DNA from: JBCDAP01 sp038747915 | Lineage (GTDB): Bacteria; Planctomycetota; Phycisphaerae; Phycisphaerales; UBA1924 | Direction of reading: 5' to 3' | Assembly: GCA_038747915.1 (NCBI GenBank) | Contig: JBCDJJ010000033.1 | Location: forward strand, 1 to 36,260 | DNA: 36,260 bases | Part shown: in pieces, positions 1 to 7,987 of the stretch | How the letters are laid out: each line of letters opens with the position of its first letter | Numbering within the stretch: the stretch's first letter is position 1 | Made by a program: the position numbers and the translations under genes | The notes under the pieces: generated by a model | The model's input: the letters and a program-made list of their open reading frames with translations, nothing else | What the model was told of the DNA's origin: nothing | Databases searched by the model: none

Positions 1-106
1 GGAGAAAGTAGCAGCAGAAATAGTTGAAACAGTTGTTAGCGGGGAGAGCGGGCAGGAGCCACAGTTGAAACGGTTTGTTAGCAGGAGAAAGGAGCAGGCC
101 AGTTGC
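1..106. repeat. Degenerate purine-rich tandem repeat
   Basis: Two imperfect units of about 40 bases follow each other. Each starts with AGTTGAAAC(A/G)GTT(T)GTTAGC (22-40 and 63-82) and continues with a G/A-rich part (41-60 and 83-100). A partial G/A-rich segment (1-20) precedes them and the start of a third unit (AGTTGC, 101-106) follows. The repeat runs directly into the truncated metalloprotease reading frame, so it may mark the breakpoint that removed that gene's 5' part. It could also be an assembly-edge artefact because it lies at the very start of the window. Confidence 0.6.
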
Positions 107-1299
107 TGGGGGCCGACGACGGGAGTGCATTTGGCAGGATCTACGACTACGGCTTCTGGGAAGACTTCGCGGCCGAGCGGGTCGACGTAGGCTTTGATGC
201 GATCGCGCAATCATCCGGTAACCAGGCCTTCCTGTCGCCACCGGTTCCTGGTTCCGATGGCAAACCCATGTATATCCCGCTCCTTGTGTTAAAGCGCGGT
301 ACGGTTCTCAGCGGACCGGCCGATCCATCAGCAAACTACGGTACCGGTACCTATTCATGCAGAGCCGATCTCTACGGCACACTCAGTTCTTACACGAACG
401 CGGACTTCCAGTTCGCGATGTACGCCACCATCCACGAAGTGGGACACACACTGCAACGTACGAATTTTCTTGGTTGGCACTACGAGCGGGGATGGGTCGC
501 AAACCCCACTAGCACCACGGGTCTGACCCAGTACCTCGGTGGCTCAACAAATTACTGGCACGATGCATCTGCGATTCTCGACTTCGTCTCGGATTATGGA
601 GATACTTCTGCCATCGAAGACTTTGCCGAGAGCTTCTACGCCTATGTCCTCGACGAGGCCAACTATCCCAGTGGGATTAACTTCTGGCCACTCGGTGGAA
701 CCGCGATCAGCCTGCTCCCCGACCTTCAGACCTACATGAATGAATTCAGCGACTTCTACGAGGGGGTGCCGTACGAGATTACGGTGTGGTACGAAGACTT
801 CCTTGGTCGTGCAAACGGTGAGCAGGCGGACAACGCAATACTAGACCCGGCGACCAATTGGTCGACTGACGACTCGCTGATCGTGATCCCGAGTCCGACC
901 TACGGCGTGCAGAACTACGAGTTCGAGTTCGGCCAGACCGCCGACACCGCCAGCCAGGTCAGCTACGGCATCTGGGCGAGCGAGGATATCGATGTCTCAC
1001 AGCACACCGACGTCGAGCTCACCTTCGACCTCAAAAGCGTCGGCTCGCTGGAAGCATCCGGTCCCTGGGTGGACTGGTTCTTGATGCAGCTGATCGTCGA
1101 TGGCGTGGCGACCAGCTCCTTCGTTCAGAACGGCAACCTGACGGTCAACAACGTGTACGAGCAAGTCTCGATGGCGGTGCCTGCGGGCGCTGAAACCATC
1201 AGCTTCGAGATCTGGTGGCAGACCAACGCCGGCGAGAAGTACGTGTTGGACAACATCGAGGTGCGGGGCACGCTCCCCCCGCCGCCGATCGCGAACTGA
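103..1299 (+). pseudogene. N-truncated secreted zincin metalloprotease (third paralogue)
   Basis: This frame of about 398 codons matches the catalytic and C-terminal parts of the full-length genes at 5394 and 7988, but it has no signal peptide, N-terminal module or RTX repeats. It begins near the point equivalent to the motif DYGFWEDF that follows the RTX block of the 5394 gene. It keeps the zinc motif HEVGH (about residue 111) and the downstream EDFAE glutamate motif, then the C-terminal module with SPTYGVQNYEFEFG, ending LPPPPIAN exactly like the 5394 paralogue. The only possible start is a TTG at 103, and an in-frame TAG lies at 79-81, so the missing part is not simply further upstream in this frame. 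Without an export signal the product is probably non-functional or unexpressed. The open frame is otherwise intact, so the truncation looks recent. Confidence 0.8.
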
Positions 1300-1355
1300 G
1301 CGGGCATCGGCTCGTCCATCGGTCAAACCCAACCCCGCGCGACCTCGCCGCGTGC

Positions 1356-1386
1356 TCCCCTGCGCCACCGAATGGCGGCGCGGGGG
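1356..1386 (+). terminator. Hairpin downstream of truncated metalloprotease
   Basis: An inverted repeat (CCCCTGCGCCACC, loop GAAT, GGCGGCGCGGGGG) forms a GC-rich stem with a few mismatches. No T-run follows, so it is only a possible terminator. A closely related hairpin lies at the same distance behind the paralogue at 5394 (7783-7813), which shows that the duplication included the 3' flank. Confidence 0.5.
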
Positions 1387-1426
1387 ACTGATTGATGTAT
1401 CGGACGCTTGGCCCTGCTGACGATTT

Positions 1427-2458
1427 TAGAGCATCCCTACTCAATCCGTAGCGTGTAGCCGCGGTGTCTGAAGCAGTTGGCGGCGTCGCTGGGTGTGACG
1501 CAGTCCAGCACCGATTGCATTGCCTGCCACAACGCCTCGCGGGTGCGGCAGCCGAGCGTGCGCAGCAACTGTTTGACCTTGGCGAACACCATCTCGATCG
1601 GGTTCAGGTCCGGGCTGTACGGCGGCAGGAGCACCAGACGAGCCCCCTCGCACTCGATCAGCTCGCGTGTTCTCGCGCTCTTGTGGCTCGAGAGGTTGTC
1701 CATGATCACCACGTCGCCGAGCCTGAGTTCTTTGACCAGCACCTGCTCGACAAACGCTTCGAACAGCTCGCGGTTCACCGCACGCTCTCGATGCCCAGCG
1801 CCGCGATGAGCGTGGTCGTCTTCCAGTGCCCGTGCGGGGTCTTGTCGATCAAACACTGGCCCTTGGGCGCACGCCCGCGAAGCCTGGTCATGTTGGTCTT
1901 GGCCCAAGTCTCGTCGATGAAGATCAGTCACCGCGCATCGATGCGAGGTTGGAGGCGGCGCCACGCGCATCGCCTCCGGGCGACGTCGGCTCGGTCCTGT
2001 TCGGCTGCATGGATCGTCTTTCTTTGAACGTCAGGTTCAACGCCTTGAGCGCGGCATAGATGCCCTGCTCGCTGCACCGGATACCGAGGCGTTCGCGCAG
2101 CTCGGCGGCGGCTGCATCGGGTCGCTCGGCGACGAGCCGGGCCAGATGCTCGCGGTCGATCTTGCAGACGCGGGACTGCCTTGCTTGCGTGGGGCCGTCT
2201 CGCCGTGCTCGCGACGCCGCTGCTTGACGCGGCGGACCCACGAACGGCAGACGCCGAACACCTCGGCGACATGCTTGGTCGTCATGCCGCGATCACACGC
2301 GGCGAGCACTTTATCTCTCAGGTCCTACGAGTACGGCGCAGCCATGCATCGCCCCTTCCCGGCTCATCCTTGAGCCAGGCCTGAAGCTACGTCACCACCC
2401 CGCGTCGCGCAACCGTGCATGCGCCAAACTGCGCTACGAAATCAATTGGGATGCTCTA
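1427..2458 (-). mobile_element. Decayed IS630-family insertion sequence
   Basis: The element is bounded by the perfect terminal inverted repeat TAGAGCATCCC (1427-1437) and GGGATGCTCTA (2448-2458). The outermost TA on each side fits the TA target duplication known for the IS630/Tc1 group. Total length is about 1.03 kb, normal for the family, and the interior encodes a broken DDE transposase on the minus strand. The insertion lies in the 3' flank of the truncated metalloprotease. The paralogous flank at 7734-7857 reads without the element, and its motif GATTCTAG matches GATTTTAG at the junction here, so the empty site can be reconstructed. Confidence 0.88.
1437..2345 (-). pseudogene. IS630-family DDE transposase, multiply disrupted
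   Basis: Read on the minus strand, the pieces follow IS630 order but in several frames. From the ATG at 2343-2345 the frame gives MAAPYS, an in-frame TAG, then DLRDKVLAACDRGMTTKHVAEVFGV (helix-turn-helix part). The frame then shifts near 2180-2200 to the KIDREHLARLVAERPDAAAAEL segment, and again near 2060 to the part ending RIDAR. A TGA interrupts before LIFIDETWAKTNMT, which holds the first catalytic Asp. Near 1797 a short deletion and frame change removes the residues usually found between the GIESVR and VNRELFEAF motifs. The last piece keeps VVIMDNLSSHK and LLPPYSPDLNPIEMVF, with the second Asp and the Glu of the DDE triad. The TAG stop at 1437-1439 overlaps the inverted repeat. The protein cannot be made, so the copy is dead unless a relative acts in trans. 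Confidence 0.9.
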
Positions 2459-2580
2459 GCAAACAACTCATTCATTGCAATTGCTTCAGTCCTTAATTCA
2501 AAGCACACTGTTCTCTGCAAGATCCCTTCGCTTGATCTCTACTCAATAAGCTATCGAGTTATCCAATTCAATTTCGCTCA

Positions 2581-3870
2581 CTACGGTCTTTGGGGAAGCG
2601 TGCGCTTCAGGGTAAAGAGTGTGGGGTTCGTCACGAAGGCAACCGGGTAACGCACACCAACAAGATCATCGATAGATGCCCCCACAAGACCGGCTGCTTT
2701 TCTGATCACGCCCGTGAGCGAGGGCATCATCGGATTGGATTTGAGATCCGCAGGCGTCAGCGGCGACGACTCTTCGAGTTCAAACAAGAATGATGCGTCT
2801 CCCGAGTCCAAAGAACTACTCCTCACCGGCAGGCTCGTGGAAGCGTCGAAGCACATTGCCCTGGTCGTTTCACGAATCTGGCGGTGGTCGGACAGCGACT
2901 TGTGCATGAGGCGGTCTATGTAAATAGTTTCGGTTGGCACATGGCAATAGCAGGCGGAAGTGTAGGTATTGCTGTGCCGAGAACGGTATCTCCGTATGCC
3001 ACGTTGCATACTACTGCGGGGAGATCCGGTAAACGCGATCGAGACGGGGACTGTTTCTCCCATCGGGCCAGCTGACAACGTGATCCAAGCCGCCGACCCG
3101 ACAAAGGTAGTCTGGAGTTCATCGGGAGCCACGGTCGTGTGTTCTTCGTCGAGGGCCATCGACTCTTTCACGTAACCCGGCATTTCATCTTCGGACAGCT
3201 CGTGTTCGCCTCGCGTGTTCCAGGGAGACGGCATGTAGAGCAGCCGGCAGGGGCGATCGGCGCGGAGCCGAACGAGATCGTGAAAGTAACGATAATTCGC
3301 CTTTAAGAGCCTTTCGCCATGCACTTTGTCCTGGTACGGGACAAAGATCTGGCCTTGGACCTGCACCTTCGCGTGCAGACCGAGCAAGGCGCATTGCGCT
3401 CGGTATGCATCACGGCGGAGTAGTTCGCTGCGTTTCTGAAGGCCCTCGGTGCCGAACGTGGCCGCCAGCAACCGGACCGATTGCCGTCCTCCTGCGTGGC
3501 GCTCGATCGAGTCTTCCATGGCTTTCACAGACTCGTGCAATGCCTCCGACATCTCCTCGTTGCCATCCATGGCTCTGCAGCGATCGACCAGCATCTGCAA
3601 TGACTTTGTTCCTGGGAGCAATTCGAGACCGATCGAGCAATCAGTTTGCGTTGCGATGCTGGCCAATTGCCACGCGACCTGGTGGTTCACGCCAAGTTCT
3701 TTGGCAACCGCTCTGCTCGACATCATTTGGTCGCCTCGGCTGTGCAGAAGACTCGCGAGGGAGACGCGTAAGCGGTGGTAGGCCTGCTCGAGGTCCTGGG
3801 CCATATCAGGGGTCGACTGGTGGCGGCCAGTGAATTCAGACTCAGCGTTGCGCGGCGGCATATCCGACAT
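2581..3870 (-). CDS. HTH-containing protein of unknown function, possible regulator
   Basis: A 429-residue protein of no family I can name. A helix-turn-helix-like segment (SSRAVAKELGVNHQVAWQL, about residues 51-69) is followed by a segment with LELLPGTKSLQMLVDRC. Similar N-terminal layouts occur in uncharacterised planctomycete and proteobacterial proteins thought to be regulators; that comparison is from memory. The remaining roughly 300 residues are mixed alpha/beta with no recognised motif, and there is no signal peptide or membrane segment. The start at 3868-3870 (MSDMPPRN) is preferred because a longer frame to 3957 would translate straight through the palindrome at 3903-3929; neither start has a clear Shine-Dalgarno sequence. 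It is transcribed away from the PEP-CTERM gene at 4018, and the palindrome lies between them, so control of its own and the divergent promoter is plausible but unproven. Confidence 0.7.
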   Translation of the reverse strand: MSDMPPRNAESEFTGRHQSTPDMAQDLEQAYHRLRVSLASLLHSRGDQMMSSRAVAKELGVNHQVAWQLASIATQTDCSIGLELLPGTKSLQMLVDRCRAMDGNEEMSEALHESVKAMEDSIERHAGGRQSVRLLAATFGTEGLQKRSELLRRDAYRAQCALLGLHAKVQVQGQIFVPYQDKVHGERLLKANYRYFHDLVRLRADRPCRLLYMPSPWNTRGEHELSEDEMPGYVKESMALDEEHTTVAPDELQTTFVGSAAWITLSAGPMGETVPVSIAFTGSPRSSMQRGIRRYRSRHSNTYTSACYCHVPTETIYIDRLMHKSLSDHRQIRETTRAMCFDASTSLPVRSSSLDSGDASFLFELEESSPLTPADLKSNPMMPSLTGVIRKAAGLVGASIDDLVGVRYPVAFVTNPTLFTLKRTLPQRP

Positions 3871-3902
3871 GGTATTCGGAGAAAACGAAATTGTGATTAC
3901 CA

Positions 3903-3929
3903 TTGCCATTTTGCTTGCCAAAATGGCAA
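3903..3929. promoter_or_regulatory. Perfect 11-bp inverted repeat, candidate operator (copy 1)
   Basis: The arms TTGCCATTTTG (3903-3913) and CAAAATGGCAA (3919-3929) are perfect inverted repeats around the spacer CTTGC. The element is 33 bases upstream of the HTH-like gene (start 3870) and about 90 bases upstream of the divergent PEP-CTERM gene (4018). A second copy with the same spacer and a 9-bp arm core lies at 5122-5144. Operator, RNA hairpin or small dispersed repeat are all possible; its position in a divergent promoter region favours the first. Confidence 0.6.
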
Positions 3930-4017
3930 GTTGCGGCACACTCCCGAATGTGGGCATCTGCCTATGGGAAATGCGTCAATCATTGGTCTTTGGACCAAAG
4001 AGATTGGAGATACAGAC

Positions 4018-4629
4018 ATGAAGAATTGCGTTTTTACAGCGGTCATGTGCGCGGTCATGGCCGGCACCACGTCTGCCGATGTGTTCACGCTTGCGAATGA
4101 CCTCCGCATCACTGCTAGGCCAACCGTGAATACTCTCTTGGGGGCTGGTGGTCTTACCGTGTCTGAGCCGAATTTTCGAGCCAATGTGGAGTTTGATCTG
4201 ACCGACGAGATCGCTCTCGCGGGGTCTCAGGTTGTGTCCGCGACCTGGACTGGCAGCTTCTTGACATTCGGCAGCTTTAGTGCCACTGGCGTCGAGTACT
4301 TTGCGTATACGGGTTCGACCGAAAACTTCGCCGACAGACCCCTTCTCCATGACATCACGGATACCGAAGGCGGCTTCCAACTCTTTGGCGGCACACCGAC
4401 TGACATTGTTGGCACCGGTGTCGTGAACTTCTCGGTGGATGTCACGGCCGCGATTCAGTCCATCCTCGATGGTGGCGGCTCTGTGTTTGGTGGACAGATC
4501 CGGGGTACCACCAGCCAGAACTTCTTTGTTCAGGGCACCAACTTGGAGATCGAACTGGTTCCCACGCCGGGCACGGCCGCGATGGCGGGCCTTGCTGGCG
4601 CCTTGGCGATCCGCCGTCGTCGCGCCTGA
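4018..4629 (+). CDS. PEP-CTERM-type secreted surface protein
   Basis: A 203-residue exported protein. It has an N-terminal signal peptide (MKNCVFTAVMCAVMAGTTSA, cleavage near residue 20) and a beta-rich body. The C-terminal sorting tail has the Phycisphaerae-style pattern VPTPGTAAMAGLAGALA followed by IRRRRA: a Pro-rich motif, a hydrophobic helix and a basic end. Such tails are processed by exosortase-type systems and lead to surface attachment or release. GGAGA at 4006-4010 sets the ATG at 4018. The body (FRANVEFDLTDEIALAGSQ... then NFSVDVTAAIQSILDGGGS) follows the same pattern as the N-terminal module of the metalloproteases at 5394 and 7988 (EYDIS..., then FDITTILKDRLNAGD), so it may be a stand-alone relative of that module. 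It is divergent from the HTH-like gene and followed by a strong terminator, so it is monocistronic. Confidence 0.85.
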   Translation: MKNCVFTAVMCAVMAGTTSADVFTLANDLRITARPTVNTLLGAGGLTVSEPNFRANVEFDLTDEIALAGSQVVSATWTGSFLTFGSFSATGVEYFAYTGSTENFADRPLLHDITDTEGGFQLFGGTPTDIVGTGVVNFSVDVTAAIQSILDGGGSVFGGQIRGTTSQNFFVQGTNLEIELVPTPGTAAMAGLAGALAIRRRRA

Positions 4630-4662
4630 CCCGCGACTCACCATCTCGATCTTTGAGCAGAA

Positions 4663-4692
4663 CACCCGGCGATGGCCGGGTGCTTTGTTTTT
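4663..4692 (+). terminator. Rho-independent terminator of the PEP-CTERM gene
   Basis: A perfect 8-bp stem, CACCCGGC (4663-4670) and GCCGGGTG (4675-4682) with loop GATG, is followed by the T-rich run TTTGTTTTTT. It lies about 35 bases behind the stop codon. Confidence 0.88.
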
Positions 4693-5393
4693 TGAGTAGC
4701 GGGCCAGCCCGAGAATAGTAAAGGAAGTAGAGGCCGATCGAAGGAATCTTGAAGAGAACAGCGTGCTTCGAACTGAAGACTGAAGCAAATACAATAAACG
4801 GGTTGGTTGTGAGTTCGATCTATTCTCTGTCGCTTCGATTCCTCTTCGCTCGGTGGCCCAAAAGATTGTGCATTTGCCTATGCGGCACTCAATAGCCTCT
4901 CCTTGACTCGAATCGCCGATTGTGCCAGATTCAACTCAACGTAACCGACACCCCGGGGCCTGGTGTTTCAGCCGAGTTCGACAGAAGAGGTCTTCTCGGA
5001 TGTGCATTGGGGGTGCATAGAGACTGTTCAGCGTATTGAGTTTCAGGCAGCGTCACTACTCGTACCACATGCTTGGATGACTTGAACTCCGCCACGATTC
5101 AACAAAGTTGCCATTTCGATGCCATTTTGCTTGCCAAAATGGCGCTTTGCGGTAGCCTGAAGTGTTCAACCTTGGATTCCACGTTTCTGCAAGGCTCAGT
5201 CGCCCTTCCAAGCTCATCAAGGCGATTGTGTTGGGCTGATCGTATGACGTAAGCACTTTGTTTCCTTACTTCGATTGTGCTGAGCTGTCCGAGTAGGTCG
5301 CCGTATCCGGGGTTTCATCACGATGTGTTCGGTGCTGGCACCTCCGGTGTGTCGCGGCATTCTTTTGTTGCTTTGAAACATAAGGAATCAGCT
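4693..5393. other. Intergenic region upstream of the first full-length metalloprotease
   Basis: No convincing gene in about 700 bases. Base composition is visibly more AT-rich than in the flanking genes. The only structured element I see is the second palindrome copy at 5121-5144. GCATTTGCCTATGCGG near 4870 resembles GCATCTGCCTATGGG at 3954-3968, upstream of the PEP-CTERM gene, and might be a shared promoter element; this is weak. Confidence 0.5.
5121..5144. promoter_or_regulatory. Inverted repeat, candidate operator (copy 2)
   Basis: GCCATTTTG (5122-5130), spacer CTTGC and CAAAATGGC (5136-5144) repeat the core of the 3903-3929 element exactly, spacer included. The preceding T also matches, and TTGCGG follows at the same offset in both copies (3931-3936 and 5148-5153). 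The element lies 250 bases upstream of the metalloprotease start at 5394, in an otherwise empty region. Confidence 0.55.
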
Positions 5394-7733
5394 ATGAGAT
5401 CGACTGTCTCCTCGGCAGTGGGTTGTCTATTGGCGTGCTCGGCCACACTTCCCGCTCCAGCACTCCACGCTCAAATATACGAGCATCGCCTCGAACCGGT
5501 CGTCAGGACGGGGGTCCGAGATTTCACGACGGATGTGCTGGACACGAAGCTGCAGGTGTCCAAGACCGGCTTTACCAGGTTCGTGGTCCACGAGTACGAC
5601 ATCAGCGGCCTCACCGCGGCCGACATCGAACTCGCCCAGGTCGGCGGCGTGCTCGAATTGAGCGGCCCAGCCTCCAGCGTGCCAGCCGACTACGAGTTCA
5701 CCCTCTACACCGCCAACGGTCTTACCGATGTCGCCGATGTCGACGGCTCGGTCGGCTCGATCGGCACCGTCACCACCGACCGCCTGGGTCGCATCCGCTT
5801 CGGCTTCGACATCACCACCATCCTCAAGGATCGTCTCAACGCCGGCGACACCTACATCGGACTCCGCATCGAGGGAACCAGTTCCACCTACCCGACCGCT
5901 GTGGTCCCCGCGACATTCCCCGGAAGCCTTAGAACCGGCGTTGATCTTTACATCCACGAGGTCGGCACGGCCAACGACCGGCCCGACCCGGTCGCCCCCG
6001 GGGGGCCGATCACCGTCGTCAACAACGCCGGCACCGTCGAGGTCACCGGAACCTCCGCCAACGACATCATACTCGTGCGGAAGATCGGCACCCCACCCCT
6101 CCTCCGCGTCTCCGCCGCTGGCAGCGTCTACGACTTCCCGGTCACCGCCGTCGACCGAATACGCGTCGACCTCTACGACGGCAACGACTTCTACAACGAT
6201 GTCTCCAAAAGCTTCATACCACTCGAGATCCACGCCGGCGGCGGCAACGACGTCATCTTCAGCGGAGACGGCGACGACATCATCTATGGCGGCAACGGCA
6301 ACGACCTGATTCGCGGTGCCAACGGAGACGACCGCCTCTACGGCGGTGACGGCGTCGACACACTCGAAGGGGGGCTCGGCGACGACTCCCTCTTCGGCGG
6401 CTTCATGACCGACACCCTCACCGGCGGCACCGGCGATGACCGCTTCCTCGTCCGTGTCCAGTCCGGCGACAACATCACCGACTTTGGCTCGGTCCAGGAC
6501 ACGGAGGTCCACTTCATCGGCACAGACAATGCGACCCTACAGTTTGTATCCGGCCCACCCGCGGTCTTCGACTACGGCTTCTGGGAAGACTTCGCGATCG
6601 AGCGGATCGACGAGGGGTTCCAGGTGATGTCACAGCTCACTGAGGATCAGTCGCTCATGGCGCCGCCGGTCTTCGATATCAACGACAAAATCGAATACAT
6701 CCCGGTGCTCGCTGAGAAACGCGGCCCGGTCCTCAGCGGCCCGGCTGATCTAGGCGCGAACGCCCAGCTTGGCAAAGCTCTTATCGCATTCAACGCCCAG
6801 CTATACGGCACGCTCAACTCGTATGATCATTTCACCCGAGAATTCGCGATGTATGCCACCATCCACGAGGTGGGGCACACCCACGACTTTGCGAACACCC
6901 TGGGCTGGGACCTTGAGCGTGGGTGGGTCTCGAACCCCACCAGCACCACCGGGCTGACCCAGTATTTCGGCACCTCGAGCAGCTCTTGGATCGATCCGAC
7001 GGTGACGGCGGTGTCGGACTTTGTTTCGAGCTACGCGGACAGCAATGCTCCCGAAGACTTTGCCGAGACTTTTTACTCCTACGTCATCGAAGAAGGTAAC
7101 CCCCCGGGAACCTTCATCGATCTCAGCGGCCCTCCGGTCAACCAAATCCCCGATCTGCAAGCATTCATGGATGAGTTTATAGACTTCTACAACGCATTCC
7201 CCTACGAGGTCACGGTCTGGTACCAGAACTTCCTCGGCATCGCCGACGGCACACTCGCGAAGAACGGAGTTCCTTGGCCGGGCGGGGACTGGTCGGTCGA
7301 CGAGTCGTTCATCCTGATTCCGAGCCCGAGCTACGGCGTGCAGAACTACGAGTTCGAGCTCGGCGAAACCGCCGACACCGCCAGCCAGGTCAGCTACGGC
7401 CTCTGGAACAGCGAGGACATCGATGTCTCCGAATACACCGGTGTTGTTGATGTGACGCTCGACGTGAAGAGCGTCGGCTCGCTCGATGCCTCCGGCCCCT
7501 GGGCGGACTGGTTCGTGGCACAGGTGATCGTCGACGGTGCACCGGGGGCCGCTGCTTTCAAACTCGGCAATCTCACCGTGAACAACGTGTACGAGCCAAT
7601 CCTGCTGACCGTGCCTCCAGGGGCTGACACGATCAGCATCCAGCTCTCCTGGCAGGCCAACGCCGGCGAGAAGTACGTGGTCGACAACATCGAGGTGCGG
7701 GGAACACTCCCCCCGCCGCCGATCGCGAACTGA
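5394..7733 (+). CDS. Secreted RTX-repeat zincin metalloprotease (paralogue A)
   Basis: A 779-residue exported protein, probably a zinc endopeptidase acting outside the cytoplasm. AAGGA at 5382-5386 sets the ATG. In order: a signal peptide (cleavage near PALHA-Q, residue 27); a beta-rich module (about 30-200); a short linker domain with GTVEVTGTSANDI; eight RTX-type nonapeptides from GGGNDV to GGTGDDRF (about 282-353), expected to bind calcium; a zincin domain with HEVGH at 491-495 and a second-shell motif EDFAE at 554-558; and a C-terminal beta-rich module starting near SPSYGVQNYEFELG and ending LPPPPIAN. The HExxH...EDFAE arrangement recalls gluzincins of the anthrax-lethal-factor/Pro-Pro-endopeptidase type, an inference from motif layout. 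A Sec signal together with RTX repeats is unusual, since RTX proteins normally leave by type I secretion without one. The substrate is unknown. Confidence 0.82.
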   Translation: MRSTVSSAVGCLLACSATLPAPALHAQIYEHRLEPVVRTGVRDFTTDVLDTKLQVSKTGFTRFVVHEYDISGLTAADIELAQVGGVLELSGPASSVPADYEFTLYTANGLTDVADVDGSVGSIGTVTTDRLGRIRFGFDITTILKDRLNAGDTYIGLRIEGTSSTYPTAVVPATFPGSLRTGVDLYIHEVGTANDRPDPVAPGGPITVVNNAGTVEVTGTSANDIILVRKIGTPPLLRVSAAGSVYDFPVTAVDRIRVDLYDGNDFYNDVSKSFIPLEIHAGGGNDVIFSGDGDDIIYGGNGNDLIRGANGDDRLYGGDGVDTLEGGLGDDSLFGGFMTDTLTGGTGDDRFLVRVQSGDNITDFGSVQDTEVHFIGTDNATLQFVSGPPAVFDYGFWEDFAIERIDEGFQVMSQLTEDQSLMAPPVFDINDKIEYIPVLAEKRGPVLSGPADLGANAQLGKALIAFNAQLYGTLNSYDHFTREFAMYATIHEVGHTHDFANTLGWDLERGWVSNPTSTTGLTQYFGTSSSSWIDPTVTAVSDFVSSYADSNAPEDFAETFYSYVIEEGNPPGTFIDLSGPPVNQIPDLQAFMDEFIDFYNAFPYEVTVWYQNFLGIADGTLAKNGVPWPGGDWSVDESFILIPSPSYGVQNYEFELGETADTASQVSYGLWNSEDIDVSEYTGVVDVTLDVKSVGSLDASGPWADWFVAQVIVDGAPGAAAFKLGNLTVNNVYEPILLTVPPGADTISIQLSWQANAGEKYVVDNIEVRGTLPPPPIAN

Positions 7734-7782
7734 TCGCATCGGCATGTCCATCACAGCCCCCCTGTGCGCCCTCACCGGGTGC

Positions 7783-7813
7783 TCCCCCGCGCCACCGATT
7801 GGCGGCGCGGGGG
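7783..7813 (+). terminator. Hairpin behind metalloprotease paralogue A
   Basis: CCCCCGCGCCACC, loop GATT and GGCGGCGCGGGGG form a 13-bp stem with one mismatch, 50 bases behind the stop codon. It lacks a T-run, so termination is likely but not certain. It is the counterpart of the hairpin at 1356-1386. Confidence 0.55.
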
Positions 7814-7987
7814 ACTGATTGATGTATCGGAAGCTTGGTCCTGCTGACGATTCTAGATGGAACTAGATACATGAGTTCAAGGTGTTCTTTGGAGATCCGT
7901 GCTTCATGAGATGATCACAGGGTCCGCGGCGCGTGCCGTGGTGTTGACCATGTGATCGAGAGATGACCTCGAAATGAAAGGTCGAGA

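Noticed and set aside
3871..3957. Extended N-terminus of the HTH-like gene starting at 3957
   Set aside because: The extension would translate through the perfect palindrome and adds residues unlike the rest of the protein; the start at 3870 is more likely.
6237..6460. Regularly spaced GGCGGC/GACGAC-type repeats that might be a CRISPR-like array
   Set aside because: They encode RTX nonapeptides in frame, there are no unique spacers, and the same pattern occurs in the paralogue at 8870-9090.
5427..6512. A long minus-strand open frame of about 361 codons inside metalloprotease A
   Set aside because: Its Val/Asp/Gly-rich low-complexity content is the reverse-strand shadow of GC-rich coding repeats, and there is no ribosome site or recognisable domain.
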